In this document: in pieces, positions 27,143-35,716 of the stretch
How the letters are laid out: each line of letters opens with the position of its first letter
Position numbering within the stretch: position 1 is the first letter of the stretch
Assembly: GCF_011742925.1 (NCBI RefSeq)
Contig: NZ_WAEL01000014.1
Location: 1 to 64,000, forward strand
Reading direction: 5' to 3'
DNA length: 64,000 nucleotides
Source of the DNA: Fibrivirga algicola
GTDB lineage: Bacteria > Bacteroidota > Bacteroidia > Cytophagales > Spirosomataceae
Notes under the pieces: generated by a model
Told to the model about the DNA's origin: nothing
The model's database searches: none
What the model saw: the letters and a program-made list of their open reading frames with translations, nothing else
Position numbers and translations under genes: made by a program

Positions 27143-27177
27143 TCTGTTTCGTAAACGGTCGTAACTGGGCCACGCTG

Positions 27178-27816
27178 TTACGGTTGCTGATAGTACCCCT
27201 CTTCAGCCTCCTGACTAGACAGGCCCCGGCTGCGTTTTTCGTAGTAGGCCATCCGACCCTTGCGCTCGGCGTCGAATACCGATTTCATCCCCTGCTCATC
27301 GGCCTCGAAGCGAACGGCCGACTGAATGGACAACGACGCGGCCACCCGGTCTACATCATGGTTGGCTCCCATGTAGGTAAACGACCAGTTGTGCTGCTTT
27401 AGGCGGGTGATCATAGCCCGCACCTGCTGGGTAGAGAACTCACGGGAAGCATTCTCTTCACCATCCGTCAGTATGCTGACTAGCACCGTGTAGTCGCGTT
27501 CGCGTTCGGTGAGCCACTGCAGGCGCAGCAGGCTTTGCCCCAGGGCATCGTTCAGCGGTGTGGTGGCGGCGGGTTTGTAACGCGTAGCGTCGAGCGGCGC
27601 CAGTTTATCGACCGGCTGATTGGCCAGCAGTGTTTTGATTCCCAAGCCGTTGAAGGTAACGAGGGTAATGGTGTGTTCCTGCTCGGTAAACTGGGTCTGG
27701 GCACCCTGCACCGTTTGCACCAGTTCGTTGAAACCAGTGAGTGTGGCGGCTTTTAGGCCTTCCATTGACCCGCTTTCGTCCAGAATAATCAGATTGAAAA
27801 CTTTGTGCTTGTGCAT
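27178..27816 (-). CDS. VWA-domain protein
   Basis: About 212 residues forming one von Willebrand A domain. The MIDAS motif is 'LDESGSM', with 'TPLNDALG' and 'LTDGEEN' supplying the other metal-site positions. No signal peptide is seen, so it is cytosolic. The frame is open to 27897, but 'MHKHKVFNLIILDESGSM' at 27816 starts the domain cleanly. The 400-residue unknown gene follows after 35 nt, suggesting a functional pair. VWA proteins often scaffold metal-dependent complexes. Confidence 0.82.
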   Translation of the reverse strand: MHKHKVFNLIILDESGSMEGLKAATLTGFNELVQTVQGAQTQFTEQEHTITLVTFNGLGIKTLLANQPVDKLAPLDATRYKPAATTPLNDALGQSLLRLQWLTERERDYTVLVSILTDGEENASREFSTQQVRAMITRLKQHNWSFTYMGANHDVDRVAASLSIQSAVRFEADEQGMKSVFDAERKGRMAYYEKRSRGLSSQEAEEGYYQQP

Positions 27817-27897
27817 GCTCCTTTTGCGGTTGAGTAAGGCCACAAAACTAGCCTGGCCCCACCCCAGCAACAACGAACCTGCAACCTTGCAGCGCAA

Positions 27898-28605
27898 TCA
27901 GAGTTGGTCGAGCAAGGCGCAAATATCAACCGCTTTGCGACCGGGGTACGTTGTTTTACCAGTAGCCGTGACCAGCAACGTACCCATTCCCAGGGCTTCG
28001 GCCGTGGCCATGTCACGCTCGGGGCTGTCGCCTACGAAAAGCACCCGGTGCGTCGGCGTATCAAACTGGTCGAGTGCTTTCTGGAACAGCTTCGGCGAGG
28101 GCTTGATCAGGCTGTGATCGGAAGAGAAAACCAGCGTGTCGAAGAGATGATGAATATGACAGCGCCGGAACGCCCGCACGAAGAGAGCTTTTTCAGACCA
28201 TAAGTTACTGACCAACCCCAGTCGGTGCGTTTTAGCCAGTTGCTGCAACGCCTGGCAATGGCCGTCAGGTACGTGCCCGAGTTCATGGTGCGCAAAAACA
28301 TTGTGCAGGCGGGCGGCGTCGGTTTGCGGTAAACCCAATGCATCGAGCGTTTCAATCAGGTACGTACTGGCTGGGCGGAAGTTTTCGTGGTAGGCCGGGT
28401 CGGCGTAGTGTTCGCTCATGGTTTCGTACACCTGATGAATCACCCACTGTACTTCCCGATCGGAATGGTATTTACCGCCCAGCCTGCGGTACGTTTGGGC
28501 GTAGTCCTGCTCCTCAGAGAAGCGGTTACCACCAAACATCAGGGTGTCCATCAAGTCGAGCAGGATCACGTCGTACTGATCGACGAAGCGCTTGGAAGAA
28601 GTCAT
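27898..28605 (-). CDS. HAD-superfamily hydrolase
   Basis: About 235 residues. HAD motif I is 'LLDLMDTL', the DxxD form in which the second catalytic Asp position is Met, as in 'DLFDTL' proteins; motif II 'GLVSNLWSE', a Lys in 'LIKPSPKLF' and motif IV 'VLFVGDSPERDMATA' are present. It is probably a small-molecule phosphatase. The start at 28605 (MTSSKRF) is preferred over 28632. Its stop is 81 nt before the VWA start. Confidence 0.85.
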   Translation of the reverse strand: MTSSKRFVDQYDVILLDLMDTLMFGGNRFSEEQDYAQTYRRLGGKYHSDREVQWVIHQVYETMSEHYADPAYHENFRPASTYLIETLDALGLPQTDAARLHNVFAHHELGHVPDGHCQALQQLAKTHRLGLVSNLWSEKALFVRAFRRCHIHHLFDTLVFSSDHSLIKPSPKLFQKALDQFDTPTHRVLFVGDSPERDMATAEALGMGTLLVTATGKTTYPGRKAVDICALLDQL

Positions 28606-28809
28606 ATTATCCCTAACCCAAAACCGGCTCATAGGTTACCAACTGCTCAATTATCAGCTACAGTGGTTCAGGGCAACATAGATCCATTTACTCATATTTA
28701 ATTTTTTTTCAGGGTTCAAAACGCCCACTCATTTAGCCATATTTCCTAGAAAACAACCAGTTATAACGTCACCAGCCACTAGTCTGGTACAACGTTCACG
28801 TTTTTTTAC

Positions 28810-28841
28810 TTGACACCCTTAACAAAATCAAAGTAAATTGG
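28810..28841 (+). promoter_or_regulatory. Probable promoter of rpoN within the 28606-28926 gap
   Basis: CTTG (to 28812), a 21-nt spacer and TAAATTGG (28834-28841) resemble TTTG / TAnnTTTG with one mismatch each. Transcription would begin about 80 nt before the rpoN ATG. The rest of the 321-nt gap shows no gene. Confidence 0.4.
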
Positions 28842-28926
28842 TCTGATAATTGAGGGGCGGCTCATGGGCCTTGCATCTTTTATGCTTGCTTTTTACTAAC
28901 CCACTCCGCTTCGGCACTATTAACGT

Positions 28927-30384
28927 ATGCAGAAACTTAGCCTTAGCCAGTCATTACAGCAGAAGCTGTCACCGCAGCAGATACAGTTTATCAAGCTGTT
29001 GCAGATACCGACAGCCGAACTGGAAACTCGAATCGAAGAAGAGCTAGAGATCAATCCGGCCCTGGAAGAGGGTATGGACGAGGAGTACGACACCAAAGAT
29101 GAGTTCGACGAGAGCGGAGAGTACGACGATAAAGACGACTATTCCGACAGAAGCGACGATTTGGACATCGATGGGTATCTGGCCAACGATGAGTTTGCTG
29201 GTTACAAAATGCAGGGCGACGGCTCCTACAACGAGGAAGACCGCGAGATGCCTATCGCCACTATGTCGAGCCTGATGGATTCGATGACCCAGCAGTTTGG
29301 TTATCTGCGCCTGTCCGACGACCAGAAAGCCATTGGTCTCCAGTTGCTGGGCAGCATCGAAAACGATGGCTACATCCGGCGGTCACTGCAGGCCATTGTG
29401 AATGACATGGCCTTTTCGCAGAATATCTTCGTCGATGCGGAAGAAGTGGAAGAGGTGCTACACATGATTCAGACATTCGACCCGCCGGGCATTGCCGCCC
29501 GCGATTTGCAGGAATGTCTGCTGCTCCAGCTACGCCGCAAAGATTCGTCGGACCCCTACGTTCAATTGGCGATCCGGATCATTCAGGAGTTTTTTGAAGA
29601 ATTCTCGAAGAAGCATTACGACAAAATTCAGCGGCGGCTCAACGTAAACGACGAAGCGCTGAAACGGGTGGTTGATATCATCATCAAGTTAAACCCTAAA
29701 CCAGGTTCGGTTGAGGGCGATGATAGTACCGTGCAATACCTGATGCCTGATTTCCTGCTGACCAACAACGGCGGAAAACTCGAACTGACTCTGAACTCGC
29801 GCAACGCCCCCGAACTGAAGATCAGCCGATCGTTTGCCGATATGCTCGACACGTACGACAAGAGCAACAAGACCAATAAGAACCTGAAAGAAACCGTCAG
29901 TTTCGTAAAACAGAAACTCGACGCGGCCAAGTGGTTTATCGACGCCATTAAACAGCGCCAGCAGACCCTGCTAAAAACAATGAACGCCATCGTGCGCTAC
30001 CAGTACGATTTCTTCCTGACCGGCGATGAGAACAAGCTGCGGCCCATGATCCTGAAAGACATCGCCCAGATGATCGACATGGACGTATCAACGATCTCGC
30101 GGGTCGCCAACAGCAAGGCCGTACAAACCGAATTTGGGATCTATCCGCTGAAATATTTCTTCTCGGAAGGGATTGCCACCGATTCGGGTGAGGATGTCAG
30201 CAGCCGCGAGGTGAAGAATATTCTCAAAGACATGATCGACACGGAGCCGAAGGTGAATCCGCTTTCTGACGATAAGCTGGAGAAAATGCTGAATGATAAA
30301 GGCTACAACATTGCCCGCCGCACGGTTGCCAAATACCGCGAGCAATTGAATATTCCGGTGGCCCGGCTACGGAAACAGCTTTAA
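28927..30384 (+). CDS. rpoN: RNA polymerase sigma-54 factor
   Basis: 485 residues with the full sigma-54 order: Gln/Leu-rich region I ('LSQSLQQKLSPQQIQFIKLLQIP'-type, residues 4-27), a strongly acidic region II (about 40-105), the core-binding part, a helix-turn-helix ('IAQMIDMDVSTISRVANSKA') and the RpoN box 'ARRTVAKYREQLNIP' at the end. It directs enhancer-dependent transcription at -24/-12 promoters. A dispersed inverted repeat lies directly after the stop. Confidence 0.97.
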   Translation: MQKLSLSQSLQQKLSPQQIQFIKLLQIPTAELETRIEEELEINPALEEGMDEEYDTKDEFDESGEYDDKDDYSDRSDDLDIDGYLANDEFAGYKMQGDGSYNEEDREMPIATMSSLMDSMTQQFGYLRLSDDQKAIGLQLLGSIENDGYIRRSLQAIVNDMAFSQNIFVDAEEVEEVLHMIQTFDPPGIAARDLQECLLLQLRRKDSSDPYVQLAIRIIQEFFEEFSKKHYDKIQRRLNVNDEALKRVVDIIIKLNPKPGSVEGDDSTVQYLMPDFLLTNNGGKLELTLNSRNAPELKISRSFADMLDTYDKSNKTNKNLKETVSFVKQKLDAAKWFIDAIKQRQQTLLKTMNAIVRYQYDFFLTGDENKLRPMILKDIAQMIDMDVSTISRVANSKAVQTEFGIYPLKYFFSEGIATDSGEDVSSREVKNILKDMIDTEPKVNPLSDDKLEKMLNDKGYNIARRTVAKYREQLNIPVARLRKQL

Positions 30385-30387
30385 CCA

Positions 30388-30483
30388 GTTTGACGTTTAA
30401 TGTGTATGGTTTGACGTTGCCCCGACTATAGGCAACTGCTTTGCAGGCAGCAAACGTCAAACTCTACACATCAAACGTCAAAC
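30388..30483. repeat. Dispersed GTTTGACGTT-type inverted repeat, site 2
   Basis: Arms of about 33 nt (30388-30420 and 30450-30483) pair with only a few mismatches, and each arm contains GTTTGACGTT twice. A smaller GTTGCC/GGCAAC stem lies inside. It sits between rpoN and the PAP2-like gene, so it may act as a terminator or partial read-through element. Confidence 0.75.
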
Positions 30484-30488
30484 GCCCC

Positions 30489-31127
30489 TTGCACCCCCGT
30501 CTCGCCTACATCCTGTCAGTTGTTTTCCACCCGTTACTGATGCCCACGTGGCTTTTTGGCTTATTACTTTATGTAGCGCCGGTCCGTCTAAATGTCGATA
30601 CGTACTCGCCGGATGTGCGGCTCAGCCTGCTGATTCTTGTCTTTGTAGGCACTTTTGCCATTCCCAGTCTGCTGATCCTATACCTTTTTCGCACGGGACT
30701 CCTGACCGACTTGACTATGCCAGAACGCGCCGATCGGCGGTTCCCCTACCTCATCTCAGGTATCGTTTATTCGGTAGTCACCTACCTATTCGCGTTCCGA
30801 ATGAGTCTTTTTTCAGAGACATCGCCGGGTGTAGCCGTTATTTTGGGTAGTATCACGCTCTCTATTCTCCTGGTGGGGATCATCAATACGGTCTGGAAAA
30901 TCAGCGCTCACACTGTGGGTATTGGCGGTGTACTGGGGACTATTATGCTGATGCTGATAAAATACGGCGATACCGACCTTTTTCTCCCTTTTGTAGGGCT
31001 GATTGCCCTGAGCGGGCTGGTCGCTTCGGCCAGGCTGCAGCTTAACGCCCACACGGTTGGCCAGGTAGGTGCAGGCCTGGGTTTAGGTGTGCTGGTAAGT
31101 GGCCTCGCCGTTTTCTGGCTGGTTTAG
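30489..31127 (+). CDS. PAP2-like integral membrane protein
   Basis: About 212 residues with six hydrophobic segments. The 'KISAHTVGIGG' and 'ARLQLNAHTVGQVGAG' segments resemble degenerate motifs of PAP2-family lipid phosphatases as found in Bacteroidota. The start is uncertain: a TTG at 30441 lies inside the inverted repeat, a TTG at 30489 follows it directly, and the first ATG is at 30540. I chose 30489 because it keeps the repeat outside the gene. Confidence 0.65.
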   Translation: MHPRLAYILSVVFHPLLMPTWLFGLLLYVAPVRLNVDTYSPDVRLSLLILVFVGTFAIPSLLILYLFRTGLLTDLTMPERADRRFPYLISGIVYSVVTYLFAFRMSLFSETSPGVAVILGSITLSILLVGIINTVWKISAHTVGIGGVLGTIMLMLIKYGDTDLFLPFVGLIALSGLVASARLQLNAHTVGQVGAGLGLGVLVSGLAVFWLV

Positions 31128-31140
31128 GTAAGTTTGTGGT

Positions 31141-32388
31141 ATGCGTACGCTACCGCCCTATCTTGATCTTTTTGGCCTCATTATTTTGCTCGGGGTGGCC
31201 CAAGGGCTCTTTCTGGGGCTGTTTTTTCTAACGGGTAATCGCGCCAAAGACCGCGCCAATCACTACCTGGGCTGGCTGATGCTCGGAATCGCTGCCATTA
31301 TCGGCGAAATCGTTTTCTGCTATAGCAATTACATGTTTCGGACCCTGGCCTGGGTCGACTTTTCTGAGCCGGCGAACTTTGCGATGGGTCCGCTCTTTTT
31401 TCTGTACGTGGCGACCCGTATCCGCAGCAAGCCACCTCGCTACTGGTCCCTACACCTGCTACCCACACTGCTTTGGGGGCTGTATTCGGTTTCGTGGCTC
31501 TACCAGCCTATCGAGCTTAAGTACAATAACTACATCGAGGCCTGGCATCCCGAGTTACCGCTGGTAAGCGAACCGTCCACCTACCTACCGGAAGACTTTT
31601 TTTGTGTTCGTGACTACATCAACGAGCTAACGTTACTGAGCTGTCTGGTTTACGTGGTGCTGGCTTTTCTGGTCATTCGGCGGGCGTTTCGACGGGCAGG
31701 GCGATCGGTCTGGAGTTCGGAACCCGTTATGCTGGTACACCTGCGAAACCTGACGGGGCTATTCGCGCTCATGCCCTTACTGATTGTCGTAGTTAAACCG
31801 CAGTTTTACGAAGACCTGGGCGACTACCTGCTGGCCTGTTACCTCACGGCAGTGATCTACGTCACCAGTTTTCTGGTCATGAGCGGCTCCGACTTTTTCC
31901 GGCTGAGCGTACCTTCCCTCACCGACGACCAGCCCAACAACGTACCTGAGCAACCGCAACCAATAGTAGATTTTCCCGGTTCGCTGGTCGACGAGCCGCG
32001 ACGGAAATACGAGAAATCGTCGCTATCCGACGAAGTGGAGGAAGCTATACTCCGGAAGTTGGACCAGTTGCTGCGTACCGAAAAACCCTACCTCCAAACC
32101 GACATGTCGCTGCCGAAGTTAGCGGCACGGCTCGGTACCAGTCCGCATCACTTATCGCAACTGCTCAACGACCGGCTGGGACAACGCTTTTTTGACTGGC
32201 TGGCCACGTATCGGGTGGCTGAAGCCCAACAACTCCTGCGCGACCCCGCCACGGCCTACCTGAAAATCGATGAGATTGCCGAACGCGTTGGTTACAATTC
32301 ACCGTCGGCGTTTCATACCGCCTTCAAACGGATCACGAACCAGACGCCCGCTCAGTTTCGCGATGCGGCCCCAACCACCGGCAACTAA
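31141..32388 (+). CDS. AraC-family transcriptional regulator with membrane sensor region
   Basis: 415 residues: seven hydrophobic segments in the first 250, then an AraC-type double helix-turn-helix ('SLPKLAARLGTSPHHLSQLL' and 'IDEIAERVGYNSPSAFHTAF'). It probably senses a signal at the inner membrane and binds DNA directly. It starts 13 nt after the PAP2-like gene, so the two are likely co-transcribed. Confidence 0.87.
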   Translation: MRTLPPYLDLFGLIILLGVAQGLFLGLFFLTGNRAKDRANHYLGWLMLGIAAIIGEIVFCYSNYMFRTLAWVDFSEPANFAMGPLFFLYVATRIRSKPPRYWSLHLLPTLLWGLYSVSWLYQPIELKYNNYIEAWHPELPLVSEPSTYLPEDFFCVRDYINELTLLSCLVYVVLAFLVIRRAFRRAGRSVWSSEPVMLVHLRNLTGLFALMPLLIVVVKPQFYEDLGDYLLACYLTAVIYVTSFLVMSGSDFFRLSVPSLTDDQPNNVPEQPQPIVDFPGSLVDEPRRKYEKSSLSDEVEEAILRKLDQLLRTEKPYLQTDMSLPKLAARLGTSPHHLSQLLNDRLGQRFFDWLATYRVAEAQQLLRDPATAYLKIDEIAERVGYNSPSAFHTAFKRITNQTPAQFRDAAPTTGN

Positions 32389-32510
32389 GACCCCTTGGCC
32401 CTGCCCGAAAAACTTCGTCCCGGTCGGCACGAACTTCGCGACGATGGGCAGATAGGCCGTAAAATGGGCAGAAGCAGCACTTTCGGGGCATCAAATCACC
32501 GCAATCCGCT

Positions 32511-33707
32511 ATGCAAACGGTCACCATCCCCGATTCTGCCCCGTCTACTCCCCTACCCACGGTCGGTCGCCGACACGACCTCGACTGGCTGCGAATTATC
32601 GCCATCCTGACGCTTTTCTTCTACCATACCGGCATGATCTATGTGTCGTGGGGGTGGCATATAAAAAGTGCTGAACATAGCCTGCCCATGGAGGTTGTGA
32701 TGCGCTGGCTACATAGCTGGCGGATGCCGCTTCTCTTTTTCATTTCCGGCGCAGGTACGTTCTTCGCCTTACAAAAACGAAGCTACGGAGCCTATGCCCG
32801 CGAGCGGGTACGTCGGCTGTTCATTCCGCTAGTGTTCGGCATGTTTGTGATCGTACCGCCGCAGATTTACATCGAATGGCTGTTTCGGAAACGATTCGCT
32901 GGTAGCTACCTTGATTTTTACCCGGAAGTGTTCCATTTCCAGCCCTATCAGGATGGCGGCACAGGCGGCGCATTTAGCTGGCATCACCTGTGGTTTGTTG
33001 CCTACCTGTTTCTGTATTCGCTGCTGAGCATCCCCGCCTTTCGCTGGCTGAAAAGCCCCGGGGGGCAACGCTTTACCGATCGGCTGGGTACGTTGCTCAC
33101 CCGGCCGGGCGGTGCCTTGTGGCTGGTTGTCCCTCTGTTGCTGAATGATCTGCTACTGGGCGGCTTTTTCCCCGACGAAACCCACGCGCTAATCAATGAC
33201 TGGCGTTATTTCATGGAGAACCTGCTGCTATTCTGGGGTGGATATCTGCTCATCAGCCGCCGCGCTTACTGGCAGCTAATCGCCGATCAACGCCGGTATT
33301 TTCTGACCGCTACGCTCATCTGCACGGGCTTTTTCTACGGCGTACGCGCGCTGTTTGCCAACGATATACTCGCCTATACGGCAGTGACCCGCACCCTCTA
33401 CAGCTTCAATAACCTCGGCCTGACCTGGTTTTCGGTGTTGATAACCATCGGTTACGGCTACAGGTACCTGAACCGACCTCACCGCTGGCTCCCGCAACTG
33501 AATGCAGCCGTATACCCGTTCTACATCCTGCACCAGACGGTTATCGTGCTAATCGGCTACTATGTACTCACCCGTACGCCGCTGGGTATTTACAGTGGCT
33601 TTCTGAGCATCAGCTTGGCCACACTGGCTGTTTGCACACTAACGTACCTGCTGCTCATTCGCCCTTTCCGCCTCACACGCCTGGTCTTCGGGGTGAATTT
33701 GGTTTGA
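32511..33707 (+). CDS. Acyltransferase-3-family membrane protein
   Basis: 398 residues with about ten hydrophobic segments. The start 'RRHDLDWLRIIAILTLFFYHTG' is the typical acyltransferase-3 signature with its His. These enzymes add acyl groups to surface glycans or other carbohydrates. Its TGA stop is provided by the first bases of an inverted repeat ('ggttTGAcgtt', 33701-33710), so the repeat seems to have inserted at or near the end of the gene. Confidence 0.82.
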   Translation: MQTVTIPDSAPSTPLPTVGRRHDLDWLRIIAILTLFFYHTGMIYVSWGWHIKSAEHSLPMEVVMRWLHSWRMPLLFFISGAGTFFALQKRSYGAYARERVRRLFIPLVFGMFVIVPPQIYIEWLFRKRFAGSYLDFYPEVFHFQPYQDGGTGGAFSWHHLWFVAYLFLYSLLSIPAFRWLKSPGGQRFTDRLGTLLTRPGGALWLVVPLLLNDLLLGGFFPDETHALINDWRYFMENLLLFWGGYLLISRRAYWQLIADQRRYFLTATLICTGFFYGVRALFANDILAYTAVTRTLYSFNNLGLTWFSVLITIGYGYRYLNRPHRWLPQLNAAVYPFYILHQTVIVLIGYYVLTRTPLGIYSGFLSISLATLAVCTLTYLLLIRPFRLTRLVFGVNLV

Positions 33708-33772
33708 CGTTGCTCCGCTGATCTGTGGTCAGGCTCTGGCGGAGCAACGTCAAACCTCAAACGACAAACCAA
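33701..33772. repeat. Dispersed GTTTGACGTT-type inverted repeat, site 3
   Basis: An 18-bp perfect stem (33701-33718 with 33739-33756) is built on GGTTTGACGTTGCTCCGC. The right flank (CCTCAAACGACAAACC) is the reverse complement of the flank at site 1. It contains the stop codon of the acyltransferase gene and probably terminates it. Confidence 0.78.
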
Positions 33773-33840
33773 ATCACTTCTGTTTCCCCATAAAAAGTAG
33801 TATGCTTGCCTACTAATTCAGCTCAAGACCAAGAAAAGCC

Positions 33841-34635
33841 GTGTTTGAAAACCTGCTCTATGCCGTCGACAATGGCGTTTGTCGCATCACCCTTAATCGC
33901 CCACAGGTTTATAACGCGCTGAGTCCCGGCCTGATCCGCGACATTACGGCGGCCATTACGGCGGCGGGCAGCGACGAAACTGTGCGCGTGGTCGTGCTTA
34001 CGGGAATGGGCGAGAAAGCCTTCTGCTCTGGAGCCGATTTAAAAGAGGGTTTCGCCAACGCCCAAACGGCGGGCGGTATGGCGCTGGGTGAGTCGCTGCG
34101 AACGGGCTATAACCCAATGATTCTGGCCATGCGTAGCCTGCCTAAGCCCATTATCGGGCGGGTAAACGGCGTAGCGGCAGGCGCGGGTTTTTCCCTGGCG
34201 CTGGCCTGCGATGTGATCGTTTGCAGCAACGAGGCTTATTTCAGTCAGATCTTCGTCAACATCGGCCTGATGCCCGATGCTGGGTCTACGTTTTTCCTGC
34301 CCCGGCTCATTGGTTCGCAAAAAGCCTTCGAGTTGTGCAGCACCGGACGGCGAGTGTATGGTCCCGAAGCCGCGGAGATGGGTCTAGTAAACCGATCGGT
34401 GCCGGTGGATGCACTAGACAGCGCAATCGACGAGTTAGTGGCCTATTATGCCGCTGCACCTACCCTGGCGATCGGTGCAATGAAAAAAGTTTTGAATCAA
34501 TCGCTCTATTCTGACCTAGCTCATCAGCTCGACCATGAAGCTGACAATCAGGACAATCTAGGCCATACAAACGACGTATCAGAAGGTATTGGCTCATTCC
34601 TGATGAAAAAATCGGCAAAATTTAAGGGCCGCTAA
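33841..34635 (+). CDS. Enoyl-CoA hydratase/isomerase
   Basis: A 264-residue crotonase-fold protein starting at GTG. CoA-binding and oxyanion motifs are 'AFCSGADLKEG' and 'GVAAGAGFSLALACD'; 'IGLMPDAGSTFFLPRLIG' places Asp where hydratases usually have Glu, a pattern common in PaaG-like isomerases. The exact reaction is open: hydratase or double-bond isomerase on a fatty or aromatic acyl-CoA. Confidence 0.87.
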   Translation: MFENLLYAVDNGVCRITLNRPQVYNALSPGLIRDITAAITAAGSDETVRVVVLTGMGEKAFCSGADLKEGFANAQTAGGMALGESLRTGYNPMILAMRSLPKPIIGRVNGVAAGAGFSLALACDVIVCSNEAYFSQIFVNIGLMPDAGSTFFLPRLIGSQKAFELCSTGRRVYGPEAAEMGLVNRSVPVDALDSAIDELVAYYAAAPTLAIGAMKKVLNQSLYSDLAHQLDHEADNQDNLGHTNDVSEGIGSFLMKKSAKFKGR

Positions 34636-34666
34636 TTTGACTCACATCTTTTTTGTACTACTTTTG
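34636..34666 (+). promoter_or_regulatory. Consensus Bacteroidota promoter of tRNA-Arg
   Basis: TTTG (34636-34639), a 19-nt spacer and TACTTTTG (34659-34666) match the consensus exactly. The tRNA 5' end is 19 nt further on. Confidence 0.75.
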
Positions 34667-34684
34667 CAATCCCAACACGGGAAT

Positions 34685-34758
34685 GCTTTCGTAGCTCAAC
34701 TGGATAGAGCACCTCACTACGGATGAGGAGGTTTGGGGTTCGAATCCCTACGAGAGCA
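34685..34758 (+). tRNA. tRNA-Arg (anticodon ACG)
   Basis: 74 nt fold as a cloverleaf. Acceptor GCTTTCG/CGAGAGC has one G-T pair. The D stem is GCTC/GAGC. The anticodon stem CCTCA/TGAGG has loop CTACGGA (anticodon ACG). The T arm has loop TTCGAAT. The discriminator is A at 34758 and CCA is not encoded. It reads CGN arginine codons (inosine at the wobble position). Confidence 0.95.
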
Positions 34759-34760
34759 CA

Positions 34761-34788
34761 AAAAGCCGCTTCAATCGAAGCGGCTTTT
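34761..34788 (+). terminator. Terminator of tRNA-Arg
   Basis: AAAAGCCGCTTC (34761-34772) pairs perfectly with GAAGCGGCTTTT (34777-34788) around a 4-nt loop, two nt after the tRNA. Confidence 0.92.
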
Positions 34789-34859
34789 CTGTTTTTAGGC
34801 TATATCTGATCGGCTGATGGGTTCACGAAGCAGTCAGTACAGCCTAGTCAGCGATTCCC

Positions 34860-35435
34860 TCAGTCATAAGCCTGATGAGGCGGAGCCGGGTTAGTTAAAA
34901 ACTCGTTATCGAACATAGATGTGTCACTGGCAATTTTAGATAGCCAAGTTATCCTATACTTGACTGTACGGTTTGTAGCATCCAGCATGGGCACAAAAAG
35001 CAGATTACCCTTTCTGGTTCCAATGAAGCGGACAAGGTCGCTTACCTGTTTCTTCAACAGCACCTGGTTGCCAATAAACGTGTTTGGCCCGACCGCCACT
35101 GTCGTTTTTCCGACCGGCGTCAATATCAAATCAGCCGTTGGGTTATAGCTACCCGTATCTTGCGGCATACCTCCGCCGCCGGGCCGTTTTCCCTTCTTCA
35201 AGACCCAACCATATAGCGTGACCGATGTATCGCCCAGGAAATAACTGAACGTTATATTTTGGTTGCCAATGGCTTTAAAAGCATCCGTAGACACTGTTAG
35301 CGAGTCTAGATAAAATGTAGGCGTTTGTTTACTGCTACCTGTTTTAGCGGACTTATTGTTGTTACATGCGTATAGTAGGCAAGTAAGAAGTGCTATATAA
35401 GATAGCGTTTTGGTTAAGCAAGTAGGGTTGGCCAT
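34860..35435 (-). CDS. Lipoprotein of unknown function, paralogue 1 (ends NPAPPHQAYD)
   Basis: About 191 residues. The lipoprotein signal has Cys24 in 'LLTCLLYACNNN'; the frame extends to 35501 but the ATG at 35435 starts the signal. I do not recognise the mature domain ('ITFSYFLGDTSVTLYGWVLKKG', 'GNTFIGNQVLLKKQVSDLV'-like). It shares a layout and the C-terminal 'LTNPAPPHQAYD' with the gene at 40876-41499, so the two are paralogues. Likely periplasmic-facing. Confidence 0.6.
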   Translation of the reverse strand: MANPTCLTKTLSYIALLTCLLYACNNNKSAKTGSSKQTPTFYLDSLTVSTDAFKAIGNQNITFSYFLGDTSVTLYGWVLKKGKRPGGGGMPQDTGSYNPTADLILTPVGKTTVAVGPNTFIGNQVLLKKQVSDLVRFIGTRKGNLLFVPMLDATNRTVKYRITWLSKIASDTSMFDNEFLTNPAPPHQAYD

Positions 35436-35716
35436 AGTAGTAAATAGATGTGGTTCGTGTGGCAATAATAGGTAAGTAAGTAACCAAGAGGTGCACAACA
35501 CCCTTAAGGTTGCATCAAGTATCAGCTGCTACCCCTTTCTGCTAAAACTAATAGGCCTTTTTTGCTATAACTAACTTCAAATCAACCACTTTTACTGCAT
35601 TTATTATACGCATCTGTTCATCGGGGGTGCTCCAGCTATGTGTTTGCCTCTACTCATCCTACGTAGCGGTACAAACGCCCCCTTTCCAGTCATCAGCCGT
35701 CAGAAAACAGATTACG

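Noticed and set aside
30441-30488. TTG start of the PAP2-like gene inside the inverted repeat
   Set aside because: The repeat is a non-coding element at two other sites, so a start after it is more likely; the choice remains uncertain.
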